From Fibrobacterota bacterium (lineage in GTDB: Bacteria; Fibrobacterota; Fibrobacteria; UBA11236), in the NCBI GenBank assembly GCA_028287505.1, contig JAQBPN010000127.1:1-64000 (forward strand): 64,000 nt of DNA, written 5' to 3'. The position numbers and the translations under genes are program-made. Under the pieces are notes generated by a model. The model was not told where the DNA came from and did not search any database. It worked only from the letters and a program-made list of their open reading frames with translations. This document shows, piece after piece, positions 35,538 through 43,843 of the stretch. Position 1 is the first letter of the stretch. Every line of letters begins with the position of its first letter.

Positions 35538-35897
35538 GCCGCTGCCTCCCATGGCATTCCCAATCGTTCCCGACCCTGAAATTGGAGTCAAGACGCCGAT
35601 TCCGGAAAAAAATGAATGGGAAAAAACTAGCTAAGCTTGCCTCGGAGGAGGGCTTAAGAAAGGGACGTGGGGTCAATTTGCCCCTGACCCCCGGGAGGGA
35701 ACCGCCCTGTTTTCACCCGGACCAGGGGTATTTTTCGGAGGAGTCGGCCCTCGGATCCGTCCCCGTCCGGTTTTCCGCGGGGATTGGGTTCGGAATCTCA
35801 CGTCGGTAGGTATATTTGGTTTCGGGTGGGGGAGATGCGATCCAGAGATACTTGAGTGGCGCGTCTTTTTAAAAGAATACAATTGAAAGGCTTTATC
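35538..35897. other. Intergenic region before the sugar dehydrogenase gene
   Basis: 360 bases between divergent exported-protein genes. No ORF or RNA gene seen. It turns A/T-rich toward 35800-35890, and GAAAGG (35885-35890) is the ribosome site of the next gene. I could not place a promoter with proper spacing. Confidence 0.5.
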
Positions 35898-37571
35898 ATG
35901 GTGAACAGAAGCATATTGGCTTCCTACGCTTGCGTATTCTCTCTTGCGGTGGCAAGCGGGGTCTCTGCCCAGCAAAAATGGACTTGGCCGGGTTGCACGG
36001 ATGTCTCCTCGGCGGATTTCACCAAGGTGGTACTGGTGAACAAGGCCAATGATCCCTCGCTTACGGAACCGACCCGCATGGACTTCGCGCCCGACGGGCG
36101 CATCTTCTACAGCGAGCGCACCGGGAAGCTCAAGATTTTCAAACCCTCCGCGCCGGGCGCGAGCACGGGAACCATCGTCACCGCGGCCACCATGGACGTC
36201 TATTCGGGCACGTACAAGGACGGCAGCCAGAGCGAAAGCGGCATCCAGGGCATGGTGCTCGATCCCGGCTTCGCGACCAACAACTACATCTACCTCGACT
36301 ACTCCCCCAAGGCCGATTCCCAGTGGAACGTTTCCCGGTTCACCATGACGGGCGACGTGCTCGACAAGGCTTCGGAAAAAATCCTCTTCAGCGTGCACGT
36401 CCAGCGCGTCCATTGCTGCCACACCGGCGGCGGTATGGAGTTCGACGCCAAGGGCGACCTGTGGATGAGCTTGGGCAACAACACCGCCAATCCCGTCGAT
36501 AACGCGGATCAGAATTCCTTCATCAACGAAAACGCCCAGGGCGGAATCGGCGACGACCAGGGTCATGCCGCCAATACCAACGATCTGCGCGGCAAGATCA
36601 TCCGCATCCATCCCACCCCGGACGGCAAGTACACCATTCCGGCCGGCAACCTCTTTCCCGCCGGCACCGCCAAGACCCGCGGGGAAATCTATACCATGGG
36701 ACATCGCAACGCCTACACCATCGCGCTCGATAAATACCGCGGATGGCTGGCCTGGGGCGATGTCGGCCCGGATCAACAAGGCCAGACCGAAGAACACAAC
36801 CTGGTCACCAAACCCGGTTTCATGGGCTGGCCCTACTTCGTCGGCGGCCTGAACAGCCACACCACCAGCGATGGCGCCAGCCCCGTATACAGCTACCGCG
36901 GAAACAAGAATCCCGCCGCTCCCATGAATACGTCGATCAACAACACCGGCATCCAGAACCTGCCTCCGGCCAATCCCGCCATCCTGCCCTACAATGAGAG
37001 CGCGGCCATGACCGGTCCCATCTTCCACTACGATGGCGCCAACCCTTCCAAGATCAAGCTGCCGCCCCACTTCAATGAAAAGTGGTTCATCTCGGATTGG
37101 AACAACGGCCAGGGTTACATGAAGGTCGTCTCCCTGAACGCGGACGGTTCCGCCGTGACGGACAACCGCGTTCTGTTCGCGAACAATTCCATGGTCGGCC
37201 CCATCACCATCAAGGTCGGTCCGGACGGCGCCCTCTACGTGCTGGAATACGGCGGCGCCTACTTCGCCACCACCGGTGACACCAAAATCGCGCGTTACGA
37301 GTACAAGGGCACCTGCCTTCCGGCCACGCCCACCCTTCCCTCCACGGGGATCGGGGACGTTGCCGCCAAGTCGGTGCACGGTCTCATCACCAGCATGAAC
37401 ATCGGCCTGAACCGGGAAGTCACCGTACCGGCCTCCGCGAAAGCCTTCAGCGTGTTCAACCTGCAGGGCAAAGTGGTCTGGGAATACCGGGTCGGCAGCC
37501 AGGCCGAAACCCGCGTGACCTTGCCTTCCGCTTTGAGCGAAGGTCTTTACCGCGTCAAGTTCGAATTCTGA
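35898..37571 (+). CDS. Secreted glucose/sorbosone dehydrogenase-like beta-propeller (PQQ-type) with C-terminal sorting-like domain
   Basis: 557 residues from ATG 35898 (GAAAGG 7 bases upstream). Signal peptide MVNRSILASYACVFSLAVASGVSA. Residues ~45-470 are a six-bladed soluble glucose dehydrogenase-type propeller (MDFAPDGRIFYSERTG, GIQGMVLDP, HTGGGMEFDAKGDLWMSLG, NDLRGKIIRIHP, MGHRNAYTI, PGFMGWPYF, GPITIKVGPDGALYVLEYG). Two adjacent Cys (VHCCHTGG) sit near the expected active-site His. The last ~70 residues (VFNLQGKVVWEYRV ... SEGLYRVKFEF) look like a type IX-style C-terminal sorting or anchoring domain. It may oxidise sugars at the cell surface; PQQ dependence is inferred. Confidence 0.88.
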   Translation: MVNRSILASYACVFSLAVASGVSAQQKWTWPGCTDVSSADFTKVVLVNKANDPSLTEPTRMDFAPDGRIFYSERTGKLKIFKPSAPGASTGTIVTAATMDVYSGTYKDGSQSESGIQGMVLDPGFATNNYIYLDYSPKADSQWNVSRFTMTGDVLDKASEKILFSVHVQRVHCCHTGGGMEFDAKGDLWMSLGNNTANPVDNADQNSFINENAQGGIGDDQGHAANTNDLRGKIIRIHPTPDGKYTIPAGNLFPAGTAKTRGEIYTMGHRNAYTIALDKYRGWLAWGDVGPDQQGQTEEHNLVTKPGFMGWPYFVGGLNSHTTSDGASPVYSYRGNKNPAAPMNTSINNTGIQNLPPANPAILPYNESAAMTGPIFHYDGANPSKIKLPPHFNEKWFISDWNNGQGYMKVVSLNADGSAVTDNRVLFANNSMVGPITIKVGPDGALYVLEYGGAYFATTGDTKIARYEYKGTCLPATPTLPSTGIGDVAAKSVHGLITSMNIGLNREVTVPASAKAFSVFNLQGKVVWEYRVGSQAETRVTLPSALSEGLYRVKFEF

Positions 37572-37624
37572 GTCGCGTCCGGCCGGGAGCCGGCCGGATT
37601 CTTTCCCTTTCCTTTTTCATGAAG

Positions 37625-37652
37625 GCCGCCCCATCCGGGGCGGCTTTTTTTT
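37625..37652 (+). terminator. Rho-independent terminator after the sugar dehydrogenase
   Basis: GCCGCCCC-ATCC-GGGGCGGC followed by eight T. A weaker GC hairpin (TCCGGCC/GGCCGGA, 37579-37599) precedes it. Confidence 0.9.
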
Positions 37653-37670
37653 GCCCTTTATGATGCCTTA

Positions 37671-38141
37671 TCAGTCCGGCACCTTGCGGTAACGCGGGGA
37701 AAACACCTTATGCTGGCATAGGGGCGACGTGGCGAAGCTCAGGGTGTCCCGGCTGAGGGTGAAGGCGGACTTGAGCGAGTCGTCGGGATTGGAACCGCGG
37801 AAACGATAGAGCGTATCCTTGGCGACCCGGTACGAGGAGGGTTCGTCGATGACGGAGGTGAAGGTCATGCTGCCGTCCTCGCGCAGGATGAGGGTATCCG
37901 GACCGCAGGGTTCCTCCGCGGTGGAATCGTAAAAACAGCATTCGCGGACCAGGGTCCCGGGGGCATTGGCAAGATCGGCCCATTTTCCGACCAGACCCTT
38001 GGCCGCGCCGGAATCCGGTTGGCTGGGAGAATGTTTGCCGCAGCTTTGGGCAAGGGCCAGGACGCAGGCAAGGGCCGGCGCCAGCCAAGGCTTCCCGCTT
38101 CCGCCGCTTGAGGTTACGGTGCATTCCGATTCGGTGGCCAT
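37671..38141 (-). CDS. Small lipoprotein, unknown function
   Basis: 156 residues from ATG 38141. The signal peptide ends in a lipobox (LALAQSC, Cys ~34). The mature part has a Cys pair region (RECCFYDSTAEEPCGPD) and a pattern of short strands with DTL repeats (DTLILREDGSMTF, DTLYRFRGS, DTLSFATS), like the small lipocalin-type lipoproteins common in this group. No firm family. Convergent with the sugar dehydrogenase. Confidence 0.7.
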   Translation of the reverse strand: MATESECTVTSSGGSGKPWLAPALACVLALAQSCGKHSPSQPDSGAAKGLVGKWADLANAPGTLVRECCFYDSTAEEPCGPDTLILREDGSMTFTSVIDEPSSYRVAKDTLYRFRGSNPDDSLKSAFTLSRDTLSFATSPLCQHKVFSPRYRKVPD

Positions 38142-38269
38142 GAGGGGCAAAGCTAGCTTTTCCCGGGCCGCCGGTCCGGAATCGGGAGTACCGTCCCCCC
38201 GTGATGCTTCCGGCCTCCGCGCGGAATTACTTTCCCGCCCGGCACGGTTTGAGTGCCGAAGGAGCGGCC

Positions 38270-38515
38270 ATGAAAGCATCCATCATCCGTTCTCCGGCGG
38301 CATGGGTGATCCTTTGCATGGCCGCCCTTTGCGTGAACTCCGTCGCGGGAGCGACCCTGTCGGTCCTGGATACTTCGGCCGTCCATAAGCTTTTCCTGGA
38401 CGGGGATTTCGAGAAGGCGACGGGGATGTTGGAAGCGGGGTTGCGAAAGGCGGCAAAGCCGGATCCGCCCTTCCGGGGACCACGTTTCAATCTCCGCTTC
38501 CGGAGAAATACCTAG
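38270..38515 (+). pseudogene. Truncated paralogue of the small exported anchor proteins
   Basis: 81-residue ORF from ATG 38270 with GGAGCGG upstream and a good signal peptide (MKASIIRSPAAWVILCMAAL...). After it, VHKLFLDGDFEKATGMLEAGL matches the start of the domain in the proteins at 40675 (IRSYYHDGEFDKVIKDLEGFL) and 43071 (IHAAYNEGDFDKVTSLIDGFI). The match ends at about residue 62; the remaining ~19 residues are basic and unrelated, and the rest of the domain, linker and membrane anchor are missing. Best read as a decayed third copy, although a short secreted protein cannot be excluded. Confidence 0.6.
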
Positions 38516-38582
38516 ATTAACCTCGTCCGATTTCCATCCCTCCCTGAAGGCGATGCCAGCCATCCGCCCGGAAAGGAATACG

Positions 38583-38906
38583 ATGCCCCAGCCCCAGACC
38601 CGCGAACCGGCCTCCCTCGCCGAACTGCTCGAATCCCCGGAGTTCCACGCCATCACAGCGCGCAAGAACAAGGTATCCCTGATGCTTACCCTGGCCATCC
38701 TGGCCGTCTATTTCGGCTTCATCTTCCTGATCGCTTTCCGCAAGGACCTGGTAGGCGCCAACCTCACGGCCAACGTAACCTGGGGGATACCCATGGGCCT
38801 GGGCGTGATCGCGGCGGCCTGGGTGCTGACCGGCATCTACGTGGTCTGGGCCAATTCCAGGTACGACGTCATGGTCGAAAACCTCCGCAAGAAGTGGGGC
38901 AAGTGA
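38583..38906 (+). CDS. DUF485 membrane protein
   Basis: 107 residues from ATG 38583 (GGAAAGGA upstream). DUF485 pattern: a cytoplasmic N-terminal helix ([15 protein letters not shown]), TM1 ([20 protein letters not shown]) and TM2 ([19 protein letters not shown]), then the basic tail NLRKKWGK. In many bacteria it is the small partner encoded just before ActP. Its stop overlaps the actP start (TGATG), so the two are coupled. Confidence 0.93.
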   Translation: MPQPQTREPASLAELLESPEFHAITARKNKVSLMLTLAILAVYFGFIFLIAFRKDLVGANLTANVTWGIPMGLGVIAAAWVLTGIYVVWANSRYDVMVENLRKKWGK

Positions 38907-40465
38907 TGGCGCCGGCGGCACCCGCGGTCCAGACCCTCATCGGCCAGAGCAATCCCGTCGCCATCGGCTTTTTCCTCGTGTTCGTATTGCTCACCCTCGC
39001 GATCACCTATTGGGCGGCCAAGCGGACCCGGACCACCAAGGAGTTCTACGCCGCCGGCCGCAGCGTCACGGGCTTCCAGAACGGCTTGGCCCTGGCCGGG
39101 GACTTCATGAGCGCCGCTTCTTTCCTGGGTATCGCCGGATTGGTTTCCCTCAAGGGGTTCGACGGCCTCATCTATTCCGTGGGCTGGCTGGTGGGATGGC
39201 CCGTGGTCCTCTTCCTGATCGCCGAACCTCTGCGCAACCTGGGCAAGTACACCTTCGCGGACGTGGTGGCCTACCGCCTGAGCCCGCGGCCCGTGCGCAC
39301 GGCCTCCTCCCTGGGGGCCATCGTGACCGTTCTCTTCTACCTCATCGCTCAGATGGTGGGAGCGGGTACCTTGGTCAAACTGCTCTTCGGCCTGCCCTAT
39401 GAACTGGCCGTGGTGGCGGTGGGCGCGCTCATGATCGCCTATGTGCTCTTCGGCGGCATGCTCGCCACCACCTGGGTGCAGATCATCAAGGCGGTGCTGC
39501 TCCTGGGCGGCGCCACCGTGCTGGTGCTCCTGGTGCTGGTCCGGTTCCATTTCAGCTACAATGCCCTGTTCGGCGCGGCCATCGCCAAGTACGGCGGGAC
39601 ATTCATGCAGCCGGGCGGCCTGGTCAGCAATCCCCTGGACGCCATTTCCCTGGGTCTGGCGCTGATGTTCGGCACGGCCGGCCTGCCCCATATCCTCATG
39701 CGCTTCTATACGGTGCCCAACGCCAAGGAGGCCCGCAAGTCCGTATTCTACGCCACCGGCTTCATAGGCTACTTCTACATCCTCACCTTCACCATCGGCT
39801 TCGGCGCGGCGGTGCTGGTGGGACAGGATCTGATCAAGGGCATCGATAAAGGCGGCAACATGGCCGCGCCCCTTCTGGCCGAGGTCCTGGGCGGCAGCGT
39901 CTTCCTGGGTTTCCTCTCCGCCGTCGCATTCGCCACCATCCTGGCGGTGGTGGCCGGGCTCACCCTGGCCGGCGCCTCGGCGCTTTCGCACGATATCTAC
40001 GTGGGCGTGATCAAGCGCGGCGCGGCCTCGGAGAAGGACGAAGTCAAGGTCGCGCGCGGCGCCACCATCGCTTTGGGCGTGCTCGCGGTCCTGCTCGGCA
40101 TCCTTTTCAAGGGACAGAACGTGGCTTTCATGGTGGGATTGGCTTTCGCCATCGCGGCCAGCGCCAATTTCCCCACCCTGCTGCTCGCCATTTTCTGGAA
40201 GCGCTTCACCACCCGGGGCGCCGTGGCGGGCATCCTCACCGGATTGATCCTGGCCATCGTCCTGATCGTCATCAGCCCCACGGTGTGGGTGGACATCCTG
40301 AAAAAACCGGCCGCCCCGTTCCCCCTCAAGAACCCGGGTCTCTTTTCCATGGCCGGCGGATTCCTGGCGGCCGTGATCGGCTCCCTCACATCGCGCGAGA
40401 AATCGGCCGAGGAGATGTTCGCGGGACAGAAACTCCGGAGTTACGTCGGGGTGGGGGCGGAATAG
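38906..40465 (+). CDS. actP: Cation/acetate symporter (SSS family)
   Basis: 519 residues from ATG 38906, which overlaps the DUF485 stop. A sodium:solute symporter with about 13 TM segments and typical SSS segments ([52 protein letters not shown]). With the DUF485 partner this is the arrangement of acetate permease ActP; related short-chain monocarboxylates remain possible. Located in the inner membrane; consistent with scavenging fermentation products. No local acs gene is seen. Confidence 0.92.
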   Translation: MAPAAPAVQTLIGQSNPVAIGFFLVFVLLTLAITYWAAKRTRTTKEFYAAGRSVTGFQNGLALAGDFMSAASFLGIAGLVSLKGFDGLIYSVGWLVGWPVVLFLIAEPLRNLGKYTFADVVAYRLSPRPVRTASSLGAIVTVLFYLIAQMVGAGTLVKLLFGLPYELAVVAVGALMIAYVLFGGMLATTWVQIIKAVLLLGGATVLVLLVLVRFHFSYNALFGAAIAKYGGTFMQPGGLVSNPLDAISLGLALMFGTAGLPHILMRFYTVPNAKEARKSVFYATGFIGYFYILTFTIGFGAAVLVGQDLIKGIDKGGNMAAPLLAEVLGGSVFLGFLSAVAFATILAVVAGLTLAGASALSHDIYVGVIKRGAASEKDEVKVARGATIALGVLAVLLGILFKGQNVAFMVGLAFAIAASANFPTLLLAIFWKRFTTRGAVAGILTGLILAIVLIVISPTVWVDILKKPAAPFPLKNPGLFSMAGGFLAAVIGSLTSREKSAEEMFAGQKLRSYVGVGAE

Positions 40466-40674
40466 CCTTTTCGCCGAATACGCCCAATCCGCTTCAACTT
40501 CCGCTGCAAGTCCCGCTTTCCCTTCAGGGTCCGCTGCAACTCCCGCTGTAACTTCCCGGTAACGGGCGCGCCTTCCTCGACGCGGAGCTTGCGCGCGGGC
40601 CGCCCCCGCCCTTATCATTGCCATGCCGCCGGTCCCTTTCCCGGCGGCCCCTAGCCGGGAATGGAGGACGCCTT

Positions 40675-41604
40675 ATGGCCGCCGCGGCCTTTCGCAATTT
40701 TCTTTTCACCCTCGCAGCCTGCGCCACGGTTTACGCCGCCGCTCCCCAGCGCCCGCTCGATCAGGGCCGCATCCGCTCCTATTACCATGACGGGGAATTC
40801 GACAAGGTGATCAAGGATCTGGAAGGCTTCCTGAAATCCGGCAAATCCTGTCCGTCCGCGGACAGCCTGTTCATCGAGAAGCATCTGGCCGTGGTCTATG
40901 CGGCCAATCCGGGCACCCGGGAACTTGGGCGTTACCATATGTTCCGCATGCTGGACCTGGCTCCGGGCTCCGATCTGTTGGACATGTTCGTCGGGGAAGA
41001 GGTGGATGCCGTGTTCGAAAAGGTGCGCAAGGAGTATTCCCTGCGCACGGCCGCCAAGAAGCCCGCGCCGGCAGCGGTTGCGAAAGCCGCCGCTCCGCTC
41101 CCGTCCGCGCCCAAAGTCGCGGCCCGGCAACCCATCCGCGCCCCGCTCCCCGCCGCCAAACCCGTCCGTGCCGCCGCGGCTCCGGTTCCGGCCAAACCGG
41201 CTTGGGAAACCGCCGCCGCCATCCCTGTCGCCGCCAAATCGTCCTGGGAAAACCCCGGGGCAGGCAAACCCAAACCGGTACGGGAAACCGTCCCTGCGCC
41301 CGCGCCCGCCAAACCTTCCTGGGACAGCTTCGTTCCCAAAACCGCGGGAGCTCCCGCTCCGGCCGGTTCCACTCCCAATCTGTCCGGACAGACAGCCGCG
41401 TCCGGGAGCGGAACGGCAACCTCCGGTTCCCGGCAGGATGCCGTGGAGTTCCACTCCTCATCGGCTTCCGCGTGGAAGGAACCGGGGCTCTGGATCGGCG
41501 GGGGAGCGGCCCTCGCAGTCGTGGCATTCACCCTGTTCTATTCGGGATCCTCCCATGCTCCCGATTCCAAAACCTATTTCGTCCCCGCCAATGTCTCCAA
41601 TTGA
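40675..41604 (+). CDS. Exported protein with helical domain, A/P-rich linker and C-terminal membrane anchor (module 1)
   Basis: 309 residues from ATG 40675 (GGAGG 7 bases upstream). Signal peptide up to ~AAP (residue ~24). Residues ~27-125 form a helical, TPR-like domain (RSYYHDGEFDKVIKDLEGFL ... IEKHLAVVYAANP ... GRYHMFRMLDLAP ... VFEKVRKEY). A long Ala/Pro/Lys linker (~130-260) contains repeated KPAWE/KSSWE/KPSWD units. The TM anchor ~272-290 is WIGGGAALAVVAFTLFYSG, and a short tail ends near PAN. Paralogue of 43071. The next lipoprotein start lies inside its last 14 bases, so the two are coupled. Family not recognised. Confidence 0.8.
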   Translation: MAAAAFRNFLFTLAACATVYAAAPQRPLDQGRIRSYYHDGEFDKVIKDLEGFLKSGKSCPSADSLFIEKHLAVVYAANPGTRELGRYHMFRMLDLAPGSDLLDMFVGEEVDAVFEKVRKEYSLRTAAKKPAPAAVAKAAAPLPSAPKVAARQPIRAPLPAAKPVRAAAAPVPAKPAWETAAAIPVAAKSSWENPGAGKPKPVRETVPAPAPAKPSWDSFVPKTAGAPAPAGSTPNLSGQTAASGSGTATSGSRQDAVEFHSSSASAWKEPGLWIGGGAALAVVAFTLFYSGSSHAPDSKTYFVPANVSN

Positions 41605-42895
41605 TTTCCGGCAAGGACCCCGGCGGTCCGGGTCCCGGGCGCGGACGGGCGTCCCGGGCTTCCGGTTGCTTCCCGCGGCTTTGGCTTTCCTGGCCGCGCT
41701 GCTGTCCGCTTGCGTGAACGCTCCCGATCAGAGCGAAACCTATTTCCGCCTGGAAGCCGATCCCGATCTGGTCACCTACCACAGGATCACCATCCAGCTG
41801 GCCGACAGCCTGGGTAACCTGCAAGCCACCCTATACGACGATTCGCTCCCGACCCTGGACAGATTGATCCGCCTGCCCGCCGGGCCCTACCGGGGCGGCA
41901 CCGCGCGCATCACCATCCTAGCCTACCGGGGCGACCGCCTGGCGTACCGGGAGACGCGCCTGTACGACGGCGAAATCCAGCAGATCATTTCCGTGGAAGT
42001 CTTCCTGGTCGATCCGGCGAGCCCGGATCCGGAGACGGTCTTGGCCAAACCCGGCGGGCATGCGCCCACTTTCGCGGTTTTTCCCGGCGACACCCTGGTC
42101 ACCCTGCGGGATTCCGTGCCGCTCAACTCCGAGGTGGTGGATCAGGACGGGGATCTGGCGGGGTACACATGGGATTGCGACGGGGACGGCCATCCCGAGG
42201 ATTCGGCGTCCCTGCCGGGCGACTATCGTTCCAAAATCCGTTTCGGCCGCGCCTATCCCGATTCCGGCACGCATTTTTGCATTCTCAAGGTATGGGACAA
42301 GGCCGGAGCATCGGTCCAAGGCAAGGTCCGCATCCGGGTGATCACGGATCCTCCCGCCGCCCGGGCGGGCAATGACACTACCGTGGTCGTGGAATCGGCC
42401 ATCCATCTCCATGCCATGGGCGAAGATGGGATGGGTCCCATCGTTTCCCGGGAATGGAAAATAGGCGGCACGGATTTCAAACCCGTCACCCAGCAGGAGA
42501 CTTCCATCCAGGCGCCCGCTTCTCCGGGGGATTTGCTTTGCGTGCTGCGCGTGACCGATTCCGACAGCCTGACCAGCCTCGACACTTTGAGGGTCAAAGT
42601 GATTTACAGTCCGGACAACACCCTTTCGGATTTGCGGACGAACATAGGCGGCCTGGAACCGGCCTTCCGCAAAGACGTGCGCCATTATCTGGTCACCTTG
42701 GGCCAGGCGGACAGTCTCCTGACGATTACCCCCAAGGTCAGCGAGCCCCATGCCCGCGTCACGGTGGAGGCCGCGGACGCCTCGGGAGCCGTGCCCGTCG
42801 CCTTGGGCGAAAATTCCTTCACCGTCGGGGTTACCGCCCAGGACGGATCCACGCTCCAATACTCCGTAACCGTGCGCCGGGAAGGAACCCGGTAG
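41591..42895 (+). CDS. Lipoprotein with PKD-like and cadherin-like beta-sandwich domains (module 1)
   Basis: 434 residues from ATG 41591, overlapping the upstream stop by 14 bases. The lipobox is LLSAC (Cys ~41). An N-terminal beta domain (~45-145) is shared with the two giant lipoproteins (IQLADSLGNLQATLYDDSLPTLDRL...). Two PKD-like domains follow (~150-245 with WDCDGDGHPEDS; ~245-335 with NDTTVVVE). A cadherin-like beta-sandwich (PF12733 type) at ~340-434 starts LSDLRTNIGGLEPAF and ends LQYSVTVRR. Outer-membrane-anchored surface protein; binding target unknown. A terminator follows. Confidence 0.82.
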   Translation: MSPIDFRQGPRRSGSRARTGVPGFRLLPAALAFLAALLSACVNAPDQSETYFRLEADPDLVTYHRITIQLADSLGNLQATLYDDSLPTLDRLIRLPAGPYRGGTARITILAYRGDRLAYRETRLYDGEIQQIISVEVFLVDPASPDPETVLAKPGGHAPTFAVFPGDTLVTLRDSVPLNSEVVDQDGDLAGYTWDCDGDGHPEDSASLPGDYRSKIRFGRAYPDSGTHFCILKVWDKAGASVQGKVRIRVITDPPAARAGNDTTVVVESAIHLHAMGEDGMGPIVSREWKIGGTDFKPVTQQETSIQAPASPGDLLCVLRVTDSDSLTSLDTLRVKVIYSPDNTLSDLRTNIGGLEPAFRKDVRHYLVTLGQADSLLTITPKVSEPHARVTVEAADASGAVPVALGENSFTVGVTAQDGSTLQYSVTVRREGTR

Positions 42896-42907
42896 GAATT
42901 CCCATTT

Positions 42908-42933
42908 CTCCGGTCGGCGCGACCGGAGTTTTT
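42908..42933 (+). terminator. Rho-independent terminator after module 1
   Basis: CTCCGGTCG-GCG-CGACCGGAG followed by TTTTTGGG: a perfect 9-bp stem 12 bases after the lipoprotein stop. Confidence 0.9.
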
Positions 42934-43070
42934 GGGAGTATTAGGGTTCCTTTTCGCATCGTATGCGGTTATTCCCGCGTGATTGGGCTCACGTGGGACC
43001 TAGGGCTTTCAACCAGAATAATTAGATTTTGCTTGCCTTCGAAATCACACATTTCCAGCTTGGAAAGCGC

Positions 43071-43838
43071 ATGCAAAACCATTCTTCCTTTGTAAAGACA
43101 ACATTGGTCCTGGCCTTCGGCCTGGCCCTGCCGCTTTTCGCCGCTCAGCCCGCGCCCGCCCAGAAAGCCGCCGCTGCCGCCCCGGTTCCCGCGGCCGCCG
43201 CGCCTTCCAAATCCGCCGCGGTCCAGAACCAGAAGGTGGTCCTGAACCAGAAGGATATCCACGCCGCATACAATGAAGGCGATTTCGACAAGGTGACCAG
43301 CTTGATCGATGGCTTCATCAAAGCCAACAAGACCTATTCCCGCGCAGACAGCATTTTCATCGCCAAGCATCTCGCGGTAGTGTATTCCGCCAATCCCCAG
43401 TCCCGGGAAAAAGGCAGGTACTTCATGTATCGGCTGCTGGAGATGATGCCCTCCGCGGAGTTGGTGGACATGTTCGTCAGCGACGAGATCGACCGCATCT
43501 TCGACAAGGTGCGCCGGGAATTCCTCGCGCGGCAGAAGGGGTTCGGCGTGGACAGCACCCAGATCTCCACCCCGGAAAAGGCTTCCACCGGGTCGGCCGC
43601 GGCCACGACCGGCACCGCCTCCGCCAAACCCGCCCAGACCGCCAATCCCGGACCCTCGAGCGAATTCCTCGCCGCGGGCAATGAAGAAAAGCAGCCTTAC
43701 TGGAAGCGCAACGGCTTCTGGATCGCCGGAGGCGTGGGCCTGATCGTGGCGGGCACCGCCGCCTACTTCATCTATACCCAGGATGAACCCACCGGCAAAA
43801 AAATCGTGATTCCCGCCCAAACAACCGCGCAGCAATAA
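43071..43838 (+). CDS. Exported protein with helical domain, linker and C-terminal membrane anchor (module 2)
   Basis: 255 residues from ATG 43071 (GGAAAG upstream). Signal peptide to ~LFAAQ; short Ala/Pro segment; helical domain ~55-155 (IHAAYNEGDFDKVTSLIDGFI, IAKHLAVVYSANPQSREKGRYFMYRLLEM, FDKVRREF); Thr/Ala linker; TM anchor ~222-240 (WIAGGVGLIVAGTAAYFIY); tail ending IPAQTTAQQ. Clear paralogue of 40675, in both the helical domain and the WI-GG anchor. Five bases before the 1504-residue lipoprotein, so co-transcribed. May be an inner-membrane or periplasmic assembly partner for that lipoprotein (inference). Confidence 0.82.
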   Translation: MQNHSSFVKTTLVLAFGLALPLFAAQPAPAQKAAAAAPVPAAAAPSKSAAVQNQKVVLNQKDIHAAYNEGDFDKVTSLIDGFIKANKTYSRADSIFIAKHLAVVYSANPQSREKGRYFMYRLLEMMPSAELVDMFVSDEIDRIFDKVRREFLARQKGFGVDSTQISTPEKASTGSAAATTGTASAKPAQTANPGPSSEFLAAGNEEKQPYWKRNGFWIAGGVGLIVAGTAAYFIYTQDEPTGKKIVIPAQTTAQQ

Positions 43839-43843
43839 CGGAA

